A stretch of 64,000 bases of DNA. Origin: Flavobacterium endoglycinae (GTDB taxonomy: Bacteria > Bacteroidota > Bacteroidia > Flavobacteriales > Flavobacteriaceae). How positions within the stretch are numbered: position 1 is the stretch's first letter; each line of letters opens with the position of its first letter. Below the pieces are notes generated by a model, which saw nothing but the letters and a program-made list of their open reading frames with translations, made no database searches and was not told the origin of the DNA. Shown here piece by piece: positions 37,693 through 45,459 of this stretch. The stretch lies in assembly GCF_017352115.1 (NCBI RefSeq), contig NZ_CP071448.1, forward strand, positions 2,317,001 through 2,381,000, in the 5' to 3' direction. A program made the position numbers and the translations under genes.

Positions 37693-38913
37693 TCAATCGT
37701 TTGTTCTAATTTTAGAAACCATAAAGGCAATCAAAACGCCAAAGATTCCGATAAAGGCGAAAGAAAATTGTAAACCAAAGTTCTGAGCAATGTGTCCAAT
37801 TACGGGAGGTCCCATTAAAAATCCAAGAAAGCTGACACTTGAAACAATCGTTAAAGCTTCTCCCGGCGGAACCGTTGGGTTTTTCCCTGCCATACTATAA
37901 ACGGTAGGAACAATTGTAGCAACTCCCAAACCTACAGCCATAAAAGCAATAGTACAGGGGATAATATATGGAAGAAAAACGGCTGTAAAAAGTCCAGCAG
38001 AAATCATAACCCCGCTGATTTGCATTACGCGCTCACGTCCAAATTTATTGATTAATCCGTCTCCCAGAAATCTTCCGCTTGCCATCATAATCATAAAAGA
38101 AGTATATCCTAAAACAACTAGCGGTCCCGGAGCTTGTACAATATCTTTAAAATACACACCGCTCCAGTCAAACATTACACCTTCGCTGGCCATACTACAA
38201 AAGCCTATGACTCCGAGCCAAAGCAGTGCGCTATCTGGTTTTGTAAATAGTTTTTTCTTTTCGTTGGTCTTATTTTTAATTTTTTCTTTGGCTCTAATCA
38301 GGAATTTAAAATTAAAAACCACCATTAGTATTACGATTCCCCCCACAATTAGAAAATGATGTAAAGGCGATAAATGTAAAGCCAGCATTCCTAGACCCAC
38401 TAAAGCGCCTGTAAAGCCAGCAAAACTCCACATTCCGTGAAACGAAGACATAATGGTTTTTTTAAATAATACTTCGGTATAAACACCTTGTGTATTTACG
38501 GCTATATTGGCTAAGTTTCCAAATAATCCAAACAGAAATAAACCCAGAGATAATTCTAATCCCGTTCCTGCAAGACCTAAATTAGCCAAGCACAAAACGT
38601 ACATGATTAATGAAAAAATCAAAATGCGGTGGCTTCCGAATTTGGTTACCATTTTTCCCGAAAAAGGCATAATCAGCAATTGTCCCATTGGAAGTGCAAA
38701 AAGAATTGAACCCAGATCGCCCTCGGTTAAATGAAGTGCTGTTTTAATGTCTGGAATTCTACTTGCCCAAGTGGCAAAACTTAAACCCATTCCAAAATAA
38801 AACATTCCAACTGCAAAACGAATTCGGTTTAAATAAGAGGCTTTTGCTTCTCTAAAAACTTTCTTGATTTTCCCTTTTGTCTGAAAAAGTTGTAATGGAT
38901 TGAAGTTTATCAA
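37693..38913 (-). CDS. MFS transporter (YbjJ-like)
   Basis: A 406-aa, 12-helix major facilitator. The loop after helix 1-2 (GDLGSILFALPMGQLLIMPF, then SGKMVTKFGSHRIL) and the second-half motif (GDGLINKFGRERVM) are typical of the FucP/YbjJ-type branch. The substrate is not predictable. No ATG precedes the first helix; the frame opens after a stop with TTG at 38913 as the best start. The next Met (residue 36) would cut into helix 1. It is monocistronic. Confidence 0.85.
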   Translation of the reverse strand: MINFNPLQLFQTKGKIKKVFREAKASYLNRIRFAVGMFYFGMGLSFATWASRIPDIKTALHLTEGDLGSILFALPMGQLLIMPFSGKMVTKFGSHRILIFSLIMYVLCLANLGLAGTGLELSLGLFLFGLFGNLANIAVNTQGVYTEVLFKKTIMSSFHGMWSFAGFTGALVGLGMLALHLSPLHHFLIVGGIVILMVVFNFKFLIRAKEKIKNKTNEKKKLFTKPDSALLWLGVIGFCSMASEGVMFDWSGVYFKDIVQAPGPLVVLGYTSFMIMMASGRFLGDGLINKFGRERVMQISGVMISAGLFTAVFLPYIIPCTIAFMAVGLGVATIVPTVYSMAGKNPTVPPGEALTIVSSVSFLGFLMGPPVIGHIAQNFGLQFSFAFIGIFGVLIAFMVSKIRTND

Positions 38914-39089
38914 AATCGGAGTATTTATGAGATTATGTTATAAAATTACAAAAAAGCAGCTTATATACTTAAAAGTACGAATTGTTGATTTATTTACAAC
39001 GTTATTGTTTATAAAAAAGCTGGTTTTCAGTACTGATTTTACGGACAAAACTATTGCTGGAAAATGATTTTAAGTTTCACTATAAAACA

Positions 39090-39118
39090 AAAAAAGACGC
39101 ACAATTGTGCATCTTTTT
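39090..39118 (-). terminator. Terminator after the Gfo/Idh/MocA gene
   Basis: Stem AAAGACGCAC / GTGCATCTTT with one wobble pair and an AATT loop, flanked by A and T runs, 25 bp beyond the leftward stop at 39143. Confidence 0.75.
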
Positions 39119-39142
39119 GATCATTCTGAATTTTATTTTCTT

Positions 39143-40183
39143 TTATAAATCGATTACTTTTCGTTGTGTGTTACTTGCAATGGCAGCTTCGATAACCTGC
39201 ATTACTTTTACGCCATCTTCGGCAGTAACTGGTTCTGCAACATCGTTCGTAATAGAATTGAAAACACCATCAAAAAATGAGAAATAATTGCCTTGCAGCG
39301 TTGGGATTTTTTCTCGGATTGTTTTTCCATCAATTTCAGTATGAAGCAATCCTTGTAAATCTTCAGATTCGGTTCCCCAAGATTCTAAATTTGGTTTTTC
39401 TCCTTCTTTCAATTTGTCTTCCTGTACGTCACCTCTTGGTTTAAGAAATGATCCTTTTTTACCCTGAACTGTAAAAGCGGGATTGGCTTCTCTCACGAAA
39501 AAACCTGCTTTTAAACGGACTCTGAAATTTTCATAAATCAACTGAAGGTCGATCCAGTCATCCACTAATGAGTTTTCTCTAGTGATCCTGATATCACCAA
39601 AAACTGATTTTGGTGAACCAAATAAACAAACGGCTTGATCTATTAAATGCGGACCTAAATCTTTTAGAATTCCTGCACCATCATTGGCAGTTTCTTTATG
39701 TGCTTTCGGACTCAATAATGGATTGTATCTGTCAAAATGAAATTCGGCTTCGACTAAATCTCCTAATACGCCATCCTCGATTACTTTTTGAACAGTTTTA
39801 AAATCGCTGTCCCATCTTCTGTTTTGAAATACGGCTAGTTTTACACCTTTTTCTTTTGCTATTTTATTCAATTCTTGGGCTTCGGCTACTGTTGTGGTAA
39901 AGGCTTTTTCAACAACAGCATGTTTTCCTGATAAAACTACTTTTTTAGCGTATTCGTAATGTGTGCCGACTGGAGTATTGACAATTACCAAATCAACATC
40001 ATCTGCCAATAAATCTTCCAGTGAAGGATAGCTTTTTACTTCTGGATAATCTTCCTGAATAAGTTTTTTACTTCTTTCCCAAGATCCTAATAATTCAAAT
40101 CCGGGGTGAATATCTAAAAACGGAGCGTGAAAAACTTTTCCCGACATTCCGTATGACAATAGTGCTGTTTTTATTTTTTGCAT
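39143..40183 (-). CDS. Gfo/Idh/MocA family oxidoreductase
   Basis: A 346-aa NAD(P)-dependent oxidoreductase. The Rossmann part has YGMSGKVFHAPFLDIHPGFE at the start and VDLVIVNTPVGTHYEYAKKV, then the EKAFTTTVAEAQEL motif (conserved EKP-like Lys). The C-terminal domain follows from about residue 125 with AGILKDLGPHLIDQAVCLFG. This branch resembles E. coli YdgJ/YhhX-type dehydrogenases acting on sugars or inositols. The exact substrate is unknown. It is followed upstream by a dispersed repeat (40203-40245) and then the flavin oxidoreductase gene. Confidence 0.9.
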   Translation of the reverse strand: MQKIKTALLSYGMSGKVFHAPFLDIHPGFELLGSWERSKKLIQEDYPEVKSYPSLEDLLADDVDLVIVNTPVGTHYEYAKKVVLSGKHAVVEKAFTTTVAEAQELNKIAKEKGVKLAVFQNRRWDSDFKTVQKVIEDGVLGDLVEAEFHFDRYNPLLSPKAHKETANDGAGILKDLGPHLIDQAVCLFGSPKSVFGDIRITRENSLVDDWIDLQLIYENFRVRLKAGFFVREANPAFTVQGKKGSFLKPRGDVQEDKLKEGEKPNLESWGTESEDLQGLLHTEIDGKTIREKIPTLQGNYFSFFDGVFNSITNDVAEPVTAEDGVKVMQVIEAAIASNTQRKVIDL

Positions 40184-40202
40184 TGCTTTTTAGTTTATTA
40201 GT

Positions 40203-40245
40203 CACGAATTAAAAAAAACAAATTCGTGAATTCGTGGCGGAAAAA
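40203..40245. repeat. Dispersed intergenic repeat, copy 3
   Basis: The 25 bases 40221-40245 are identical to 1557-1581. A short arm CACGAATT (40203-40210) pairs with AATTCGTG (40221-40228). It occupies most of the gap between two leftward genes. Confidence 0.8.
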
Positions 40246-40249
40246 AATA

Positions 40250-41320
40250 TTAAAGTTTAGCTCTTTCGTATTGTTTTGGCCAATGAATATCCTCGTTTAA
40301 TTCTTTGGCAAAATCCAAGGGCAGGTTTGGATTTCTAAGCGATTCTCTGGCAAACAAAATCAAATCGGCTTGACCTTTATTTAAGATTTCTTCGGCTTGT
40401 TTGGCTTCGGTAATTAAACCTACAGCACCTGTTAAAATATCGGCTTCGGTTTTTACTTTTTCTGCAAAAGGAACTTGATACCCTGGACCAAGCGTAATTT
40501 TTTGATGTGAAACCAATCCGCCTGATGAAACATCGATTACATCTACTCCTTTTTCTTTTAATATTTTCGAAAGCTGTACAGACTCTTCAGGATTCCATCC
40601 GTCTTCTGCCCAATCTGTTGCTGAAATTCTAACAATTAATGGAAGATTTGAAGGCCATTCTGTTTGAACTGCTTCTACTATTTCGAGTGTAAAACGAATT
40701 CGGTTTTCAAAACTTCCTCCATATTCATCGGTTCTAACATTGGTTAGCGGAGATAAAAATTGATGCAGTAAATATCCGTGTGCCGCGTGGATTTCCAAAA
40801 CTTGATATCCCGCCTCTACCACTCTTTTTGCAGCTGTTTTAAAATCCGAAATTACCTTTTGAATTCCGTTTTTGTCCAAAGCTTCTGGAAGAAAAGGTTC
40901 GTTATCATGATACGGAATTGCATTTGGCGCAACGGTCTGCCATCCGCCTTGAGCGAAATCTAATTTTTTATTGCCAAGCCACGGAGCCGAAACAGAAGCT
41001 TTTCGTCCTGCATGAGCCAGCTGGATTCCTGGAACAGAATTTTGAGAAACGATAAAAGCATTGATTTGTTTCAGTTTTTCGATATGTTCATCTTTCCATA
41101 TTCCTAAATCAGAAGGAGAAATTCTGGCTTCGGGAGAAACCGCAGTTGCTTCCTGAATAATAAGTCCGGCGCCTCCTGTGGCACGACTTCCTAAATGAAC
41201 CAAATGCCAGTCGTTTGCGAATCCGTCCTCGGCAGAATATTGGCACATGGGCGAAATAACGATTCTGTTTTTAAGGGTAATATTTTTTAAAGTTATGGGA
41301 GAAAATAAATTTGAAGCCAT
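40250..41320 (-). CDS. NADH:flavin oxidoreductase, YqjM/NamA-like old yellow enzyme
   Basis: A 356-aa FMN barrel enzyme that reduces activated C=C bonds of enones. It has the thermophilic-like (YqjM) layout: ISPMCQYSAEDGFANDWHLV with the characteristic Cys, QLAHAGRKAS, and the HAAHGYLLHQFLSP catalytic His pair followed by NVRTDEYGGSFENRIRF. The C-terminal ADLILFARESLRNPNLPL is also typical. Length is normal. It reads leftward; the bacteriocin-like island starts about 100 bp upstream. Confidence 0.92.
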   Translation of the reverse strand: MASNLFSPITLKNITLKNRIVISPMCQYSAEDGFANDWHLVHLGSRATGGAGLIIQEATAVSPEARISPSDLGIWKDEHIEKLKQINAFIVSQNSVPGIQLAHAGRKASVSAPWLGNKKLDFAQGGWQTVAPNAIPYHDNEPFLPEALDKNGIQKVISDFKTAAKRVVEAGYQVLEIHAAHGYLLHQFLSPLTNVRTDEYGGSFENRIRFTLEIVEAVQTEWPSNLPLIVRISATDWAEDGWNPEESVQLSKILKEKGVDVIDVSSGGLVSHQKITLGPGYQVPFAEKVKTEADILTGAVGLITEAKQAEEILNKGQADLILFARESLRNPNLPLDFAKELNEDIHWPKQYERAKL

Positions 41321-41418
41321 ATTTGTAACTTTTAATAGATTTGGGTTACCAATTGAAAACGATAACCTTTTAAAAAAGTAAAGTTACTCTATCTTGATAA
41401 AAGGAGAAATCGAAATGT

Positions 41419-41441
41419 TTATTAATTAACAAACATTTAAA
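41419..41441. repeat. 23-bp direct repeat, left copy
   Basis: Bases 41419-41441 are identical to 43300-43322 (both begin TTATTAATTAAC and end ATTTAAA). The pair flanks the bacteriocin-like island. The stop codon of the ABC fragment (41437-41439) falls inside this copy. Confidence 0.8.
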
Positions 41442-41706
41442 TCAAAGTCTGCTTATTCCACAAATTATAATACTCCGTTTTTTGTTCTAGTAAATCGAAA
41501 TGATTTCCTGACTCTACGATTGATCCATTTTTCATAACTAATATAGTATCGGCACTGGCTATTGTACTCAAACGATGTGCAATGACAATTATAGTTTTTC
41601 CCAATGATTTGAAGTTATCTATAACTTCTTTTACCATTTTTTCTGAATGAGTATCGAGAGATGCTGTAGCTTCATCCATTAATAAAATTTCAGGATTTTT
41701 ATAAAG
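41437..41706 (-). pseudogene. C-terminal fragment of a peptide-exporting ABC transporter
   Basis: The remnant encodes only the end of an ABC ATPase domain: the run LYKNPEILLMDEATASLD (Walker B and D-loop), the H-loop IIVIAHRLSTI and a family-typical tail (NLWNKQTLI). Walker A, the signature motif, the membrane domain and any peptidase domain are missing. Homology stops abruptly near 41706 and an in-frame stop follows upstream. The tail resembles bacteriocin/peptide exporters, which fits the double-glycine peptides nearby. A Met at 41679 could start an 80-aa product, but it would be inactive as a transporter. Confidence 0.85.
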
Positions 41707-41739
41707 GAACTGAAATTCATGAAACTAAAAATTAAGATA

Positions 41740-41774
41740 GAATCTCTTTCTCAAAAAGTACAGGAAAGAGATTC
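41740..41774 (-). terminator. Hairpin after the small membrane protein genes
   Basis: Perfect 10-bp inverted repeat GAATCTCTTT / AAAGAGATTC with a 15-nt loop, just beyond the leftward stop at 41781. The T tract after it is weak, so termination is plausible but not certain. Confidence 0.5.
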
Positions 41775-41780
41775 TTCAAA

Positions 41781-41879
41781 TTATTTAAAAAAATACCCTA
41801 CAACATAGCCTAATGAATAGGTTATGAAGGCAATTAATATCACTAATCTTACTCTTTTCAAAAATTTAGTTTCTATCAT
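41781..41879 (-). CDS. Small membrane protein, 32 aa
   Basis: A 32-codon frame (ending FFK) with one hydrophobic helix of about 20 residues (VILIAFITYSLGYVVGYFF) after a basic start (METKFLKRVR-like, here MIETKFLKRVR). Its ATG overlaps the TGA of the upstream small gene (ATGA), a classic sign of translational coupling. It is the last of three tiny membrane genes in the bacteriocin-like island. An immunity or export-accessory function is possible by position only. Confidence 0.5.
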   Translation of the reverse strand: MIETKFLKRVRLVILIAFITYSLGYVVGYFFK

Positions 41880-42040
41880 AATTTCGCTTTTTTAGCAATT
41901 ATAAATAAAAATAGGACAATACTTGAAGCGGATAAAATACCTAATAAAAAAGAAAGAATATGACTTTCTGGGTATTGCCGTAATACTGTCAAGCCTATAA
42001 TATATATTATTATAGTGCTTAATATTATAGTTTTTTTCAT
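41876..42040 (-). CDS. Small membrane protein, 54 aa
   Basis: An ATG-started frame with two predicted transmembrane helices (TIILSTIIIYIIGLTVL and SFLLGILSASSIVLFLFII) and a basic C-terminus (AKKAKL). It begins 25 bp after the 64-aa membrane gene and overlaps the next small gene by four bases. It resembles immunity-type proteins encoded beside small bacteriocins, but I recognise no family. Confidence 0.6.
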   Translation of the reverse strand: MKKTIILSTIIIYIIGLTVLRQYPESHILSFLLGILSASSIVLFLFIIAKKAKL

Positions 42041-42065
42041 AATTGAATTTCTTTTTATTAAACAA

Positions 42066-42260
42066 TTATTTTCTTAATATAGCCGAAACACCTACAATTA
42101 CACTTAATATAATTGTTATCAATAATGGTACTGAAAATAGTCCATTTTTACTACCTTCTGATATCGTCAAGCTTTTTCCTAAAATGTATGAAGCGGTATT
42201 AGTTCCTATTAGAATAGATACCAAAAAAATTGCCCCTCTTTCTGTTGATATTTTTTTCAT
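42066..42260 (-). CDS. Small membrane protein, 64 aa
   Basis: A two-helix membrane protein (GAIFLVSILIGTNTASYILG and FSVPLLITIILSVIVGVSAI) starting MKKISTERG. It lies directly downstream of the two double-glycine peptides (60 bp after the second) and upstream of two further tiny membrane genes, the order expected for bacteriocin precursor followed by immunity protein. Function is inferred from position only. Confidence 0.65.
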   Translation of the reverse strand: MKKISTERGAIFLVSILIGTNTASYILGKSLTISEGSKNGLFSVPLLITIILSVIVGVSAILRK

Positions 42261-42320
42261 TTTTACACAATAAGTAGATGAAGCACTAAGCTACAATTAG
42301 CTTAGTGCCTTATTAAATTA

Positions 42321-42485
42321 TTACCAGCCTTTTGCCGCCATATCTTTTCCAATTTGATAGGCAAAGGCACATGCTCCTAAGCAACAAGTAATTACTTCAA
42401 TTGCAAAACCTCCATTAATTTCCAATTGCTCAATAGATGATAATTCAATTAATTTGATTTCACTAACTAACTCGATCTTTTCCAT
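42321..42485 (-). CDS. Double-glycine-leader bacteriocin-like peptide, 54 aa
   Basis: The peptide has an acidic, helical leader (MEKIELVSEI, then KLIELSSIEQLEINGG) ending in GG after residue 26. This is the processing site used by peptidase-domain ABC exporters. The predicted mature part is 28 residues, FAIEVITCCLGACAFAYQIG followed by KDMAAKGW. It contains three cysteines, a central hydrophobic stretch and several small residues, as in class II bacteriocins. It follows a similar 52-aa gene after 31 bp, so a two-peptide product is possible. The only exporter sequence nearby is a truncated fragment, so export would need a transporter elsewhere. Confidence 0.75.
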   Translation of the reverse strand: MEKIELVSEIKLIELSSIEQLEINGGFAIEVITCCLGACAFAYQIGKDMAAKGW

Positions 42486-42516
42486 ATTTTACTTTTTTAT
42501 CATTAATGTTATTATA

Positions 42517-42675
42517 CTATCCCAAAGCGTAACCAAGACGCATAAATGCTCCAGGAATAACTCCAAAAGTCATGTCACAAATCACAAAAGCAATTTCTGC
42601 TCTAATACCTCCTCCTTCAATCTCTTGTATCTCCTGATTATCTAACTCAAAAAGGTTCAATTCTTCTAAATTCAT
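42517..42675 (-). CDS. Double-glycine-leader bacteriocin-like peptide, 52 aa
   Basis: The leader (MNLEELNLFELDNQEIQEIE) is followed by GG at residues 21-22, with the L/E spacing of double-glycine leaders. The predicted mature part is GIRAEIAFVICDMTFGVIPG followed by AFMRLGYALG, 30 residues, hydrophobic with glycines and one cysteine. Its leader shares the acidic pattern of the neighbouring 54-aa peptide, but the mature parts differ. It is the first gene of the leftward run of five small genes, 65 bp downstream of a putative regulator. Confidence 0.75.
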   Translation of the reverse strand: MNLEELNLFELDNQEIQEIEGGGIRAEIAFVICDMTFGVIPGAFMRLGYALG

Positions 42676-42740
42676 AATGTTTAATTTTAAAAGGTTAATT
42701 AATAATTACAACAAAATTCATTTTCTCGAGAAGTATTTTG

Positions 42741-43061
42741 TTATAGCAAACTTATCAGAGTTCCGTCTAATAAAATTGGACGGAAATTAGATCCTCCAAA
42801 AATTTCTCTAGATTCGTCTTCTCTTATTGTTTTTAGCGAAAAATTTAATATCAATTCAAAATGAGTTTCATAATAAAATGTTTCTCGCTTTTTACAATAT
42901 TTTACCGGAGCATCTAATTCTTTTATGAGTTCTAACTCATTATAAAATTGGCTTCTGCTTAGAGATAACTTTTTTGCAAATGTTAGTGGAGAGCCTGTTT
43001 TTTCTCCAGAAATTAACTTGTGCATCTTTTTTATTCTTTCAATTTGTCTAATAAAATTCAT
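42741..43061 (-). CDS. HTH-type DNA-binding protein of the bacteriocin-like island, 106 aa
   Basis: The N-terminal half reads as a winged-helix/HTH-11-like domain (IRQIERIKKMHKLISGEKTG, then TFAKKLSLSRSQFYNELELI). A short C-terminal part (YCKKRETFYYETHFEL) looks like a wing and effector segment. No membrane or signal segment is present. It heads the leftward run of peptide and membrane-protein genes, consistent with a local regulator. Similar small regulators accompany bacteriocin-like genes in Flavobacteriia, to my recollection. Confidence 0.7.
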   Translation of the reverse strand: MNFIRQIERIKKMHKLISGEKTGSPLTFAKKLSLSRSQFYNELELIKELDAPVKYCKKRETFYYETHFELILNFSLKTIREDESREIFGGSNFRPILLDGTLISLL

Positions 43062-43401
43062 ATTCTCGCTATAAAAAATTAATAAAACAAGACCGCTTTT
43101 AAGAATTTAAAAATAGTTATGTTAACTATTTAAGAATACCCTCAATTCGCTTAGAAAATGAAATTAGATTGGAAATAATGAAGTAATTACCCAAATAAGT
43201 TTTAAAAATATCACAATAAGACATTTTGTAACATTTTGGCGAAAAACAGGACTAATTATAAAGAGTAAATCAGTTTTGACTGAATTACATATATTAAGGT
43301 TATTAATTAACAAACATTTAAAACCTTAAGTAGTATCTTGCAGTGTTAAATTAAATAAGAAACGTTACTTTTGTGCGTTAAATACGAACTAAAAATATAA
43401 A
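43062..43401. promoter_or_regulatory. Divergent intergenic region with right direct-repeat copy and rseP promoter
   Basis: This 340-bp gap carries the right 23-bp direct repeat (43300-43322), itself enclosed by an 8-bp inverted repeat TTAAGGTT / AACCTTAA (43294-43301, 43322-43329). A TACTTTTG -7 box at 43366-43373 lies 28 bp before the rseP ATG. No small gene with convincing coding character was seen. Confidence 0.6.
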
Positions 43402-44742
43402 ATGGATATAGTTATCAAACTCTCTCAATTTCTATTGAGTTTATCTTTACTTATTATTCTTCATGAATTAGGGCACTTTATCCCTGCTAAATTGTTTAAA
43501 ACTAGAGTCGAAAAATTTTACTTGTTTTTTGATGTTAAATATTCTCTACTAAAAAAGAAAATTGGTGAAACAGAATACGGAATCGGATGGCTGCCACTTG
43601 GAGGTTATGTAAAAATCTCGGGTATGATTGACGAAAGTATGGACAAGGAACAAATGGCTTTACCGCCTCAACCTTGGGAATTCCGCTCTAAACCAGCTTG
43701 GCAGCGTTTAATTATTATGCTTGGCGGTGTTACCGTAAACTTTATTCTGGCGTTTATTATTTATATAGGAATGGCATTTGCTTATGGCGATATCTATATT
43801 GCCAATTCTGACTTAAAAGATGGTGTCTCTATCGATAATCCAGTTATGCTAAAAGCAGGTTTTAAAACTGGTGATAAAATAATTTCTATTGATAATAAAA
43901 AAGTAGAAAACTTTGACAATGACATGAACATGAATGTGATCATGGCGAAAGAGATTTTAATTGAAAGAAATGGACAACAGCAAACTATTAAAATGCCAAC
44001 TGATTTTGTAGATCAATTGTCAAAATATGAAAAAGGTTTGCTTATAGGAATTCGTACTCCTTTTGCTATTGGAAAAGTTGCCGACGAGTCTCCAAACCAA
44101 AATTTAAAACCAAAAGATTTGATTCTTTCTCTTAACGGAAAAAAAATCAAATATTTTGATGAAGCAAAAACCATTTTAAAAGAAAACAAAGGAAAAACAA
44201 TCTCTGCTGTTGTTTTACGTGATTTAAAAGAATTACCGCTTACAGTTAAAGTTTCACCTGCTGGAACTTTAGGTGTTATGTCGGCTGGTTTGGATATTAA
44301 ATCCTTAGAAAAATTAGGATACTATAAAATTAGTACCAAAGAATATAGTTTTGCAGAATCTATTCCGGTTGGTATCGAAAAAGGAAAAGATCAATTAGTA
44401 GGTTACGGAAAACAATTGAAAATGATCTTTAATCCTGAAACAAAAGCATACAAACAAGTAGGTGGTTTTGCTGCGATTTACAATATTTTCCCTAATACTT
44501 GGAGCTGGGAAACATTTTGGTCAATCACGGCTTTATTGTCAATTATGCTTGGAGTAATGAATTTATTGCCAATTCCGGCACTTGATGGCGGACATGTGAT
44601 GTTTTTATTATACGAAATGATCAGCGGTAAAAAACCTAGCGATAAATTCCTTGAAAACGCCCAAATGGTTGGCTTTGTTCTACTTATAGCACTGCTTTTA
44701 TTCGCAAACGGAAATGACATTTATAAGGCAATTGTCAAGTAG
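43402..44742 (+). CDS. rseP: Site-2 protease RseP
   Basis: A 446-aa intramembrane zinc metalloprotease that cleaves membrane-bound anti-sigma factors and signal-peptide remnants. The HExxH motif is H21-E-L-G-H25 in the first helix and the third metal ligand is in NLLPIPALDGGHVMF. Between them is a periplasmic PDZ region (about residues 135-290). RPAWQRLI-like conservation appears as KPAWQRLIIMLGGVTVNFIL. Full length. It precedes the tRNA-Asn genes. Confidence 0.95.
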   Translation: MDIVIKLSQFLLSLSLLIILHELGHFIPAKLFKTRVEKFYLFFDVKYSLLKKKIGETEYGIGWLPLGGYVKISGMIDESMDKEQMALPPQPWEFRSKPAWQRLIIMLGGVTVNFILAFIIYIGMAFAYGDIYIANSDLKDGVSIDNPVMLKAGFKTGDKIISIDNKKVENFDNDMNMNVIMAKEILIERNGQQQTIKMPTDFVDQLSKYEKGLLIGIRTPFAIGKVADESPNQNLKPKDLILSLNGKKIKYFDEAKTILKENKGKTISAVVLRDLKELPLTVKVSPAGTLGVMSAGLDIKSLEKLGYYKISTKEYSFAESIPVGIEKGKDQLVGYGKQLKMIFNPETKAYKQVGGFAAIYNIFPNTWSWETFWSITALLSIMLGVMNLLPIPALDGGHVMFLLYEMISGKKPSDKFLENAQMVGFVLLIALLLFANGNDIYKAIVK

Positions 44743-44775
44743 AAAAAAAAATTAATAAAAAGAGTGAAAATATTT

Positions 44776-44804
44776 TTGAGAAACTAAAAAAAGACCTATA
44801 TTTG
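44776..44804 (+). promoter_or_regulatory. Promoter of the tRNA-Asn pair
   Basis: TTG at 44776-44778 and TATATTTG at 44797-44804, 18 bp apart, give the best -33/-7 pair in the window. It lies 24 bp before the first tRNA. Confidence 0.75.
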
Positions 44805-44828
44805 CACTCGCTAAAAAGAGCAACAACT

Positions 44829-44902
44829 TCCTCCTTAGCTCAGTTGGTTAGAGCATCTGACTGTTAATCAGAGGGTCCTTGGTTCGAGCCCAAGAGGGGG
44901 AG
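44829..44902 (+). tRNA. tRNA-Asn (GTT), copy 1
   Basis: The 74-nt sequence folds as a complete cloverleaf: acceptor TCCTCCT with AGGGGGA, D arm GCTC/GAGC, anticodon stem TCTGA/TCAGA with loop CTGTTAA (anticodon GTT) and T arm CTTGG/CCAAG with loop TTCGAGC. The CCA end is not encoded. Confidence 0.97.
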
Positions 44903-44940
44903 CAACTTTTTTTAGCAAACATATTTACCTTTAAGGTGAT

Positions 44941-45014
44941 TCCTCCTTAGCTCAGTTGGTTAGAGCATCTGACTGTTAATCAGAGGGTCCTTGGTTCGAG
45001 CCCAAGAGGGGGAG
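44941..45014 (+). tRNA. tRNA-Asn (GTT), copy 2
   Basis: Identical over all 74 nt to copy 1, from which it is separated by 38 bp. It has no separate promoter box, so both are probably processed from one transcript. Confidence 0.97.
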
Positions 45015-45017
45015 CTT

Positions 45018-45056
45018 AAAAAATACCACTTGCAAATGTAAGTGGTATTTTTTTTA
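45018..45056 (+). terminator. Terminator after the tRNA-Asn pair
   Basis: Stem AATACCACTT / AAGTGGTATT with an 8-nt loop, followed by a T run, starts a few bases after the second tRNA. Confidence 0.88.
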
Positions 45057-45459
45057 TTCATAATTGTGAATCAGAGCCCCGAAAGCTTTCGGGATTGGTT
45101 AGAAGCAAAAAAAAAGACGATCAAAATTGATCGTCTTTTTTGCTTATACATGTAATCTAACCAATCTTGGCATTTCGACTAGAAATTCGGGCAACTGCGA
45201 ACAATCGAAATACATCACACAAGAAACTCCACCAAGTTTATCTCCAACCTCCATCGATCAGCGAGTGTGATTTTTTTCTTATCTGTTGAAACGACAAAAT
45301 CATACCGTAGAGATAAGTACAAAACTTGTACCACAAATTATTTGGCTTATAATGGTATTCGAAATAATTTCTTAAAATGAATTAACCGCAAAGGTCGCAA
45401 AGCTTGATTTTCGGCTTATCGTTCTTTGCGGTTAAAAACAAACTCTAACAAAAATTACA
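45057..45459. other. Structured gene-poor region after the tRNA genes
   Basis: It holds a palindrome CCCGAAAGCTTTCGGG (about 45078-45093) and an 11-bp inverted repeat GATTGGTTAGA (45093-45103) / TCTAACCAATC (45156-45166). Nested inside is a strong hairpin AAAAGACGATCAA / TTGATCGTCTTTT (about 45112-45139) with A and T runs. A 36-codon ATG frame on the minus strand (45144-45254) ends just before this hairpin; it may be a tiny gene but has no recognisable features. Near the end is a hairpin of the CCGCAAAG family: TTAACCGCAAAG (45382-45393) and CTTTGCGGTTAA (45424-45435). Confidence 0.55.
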
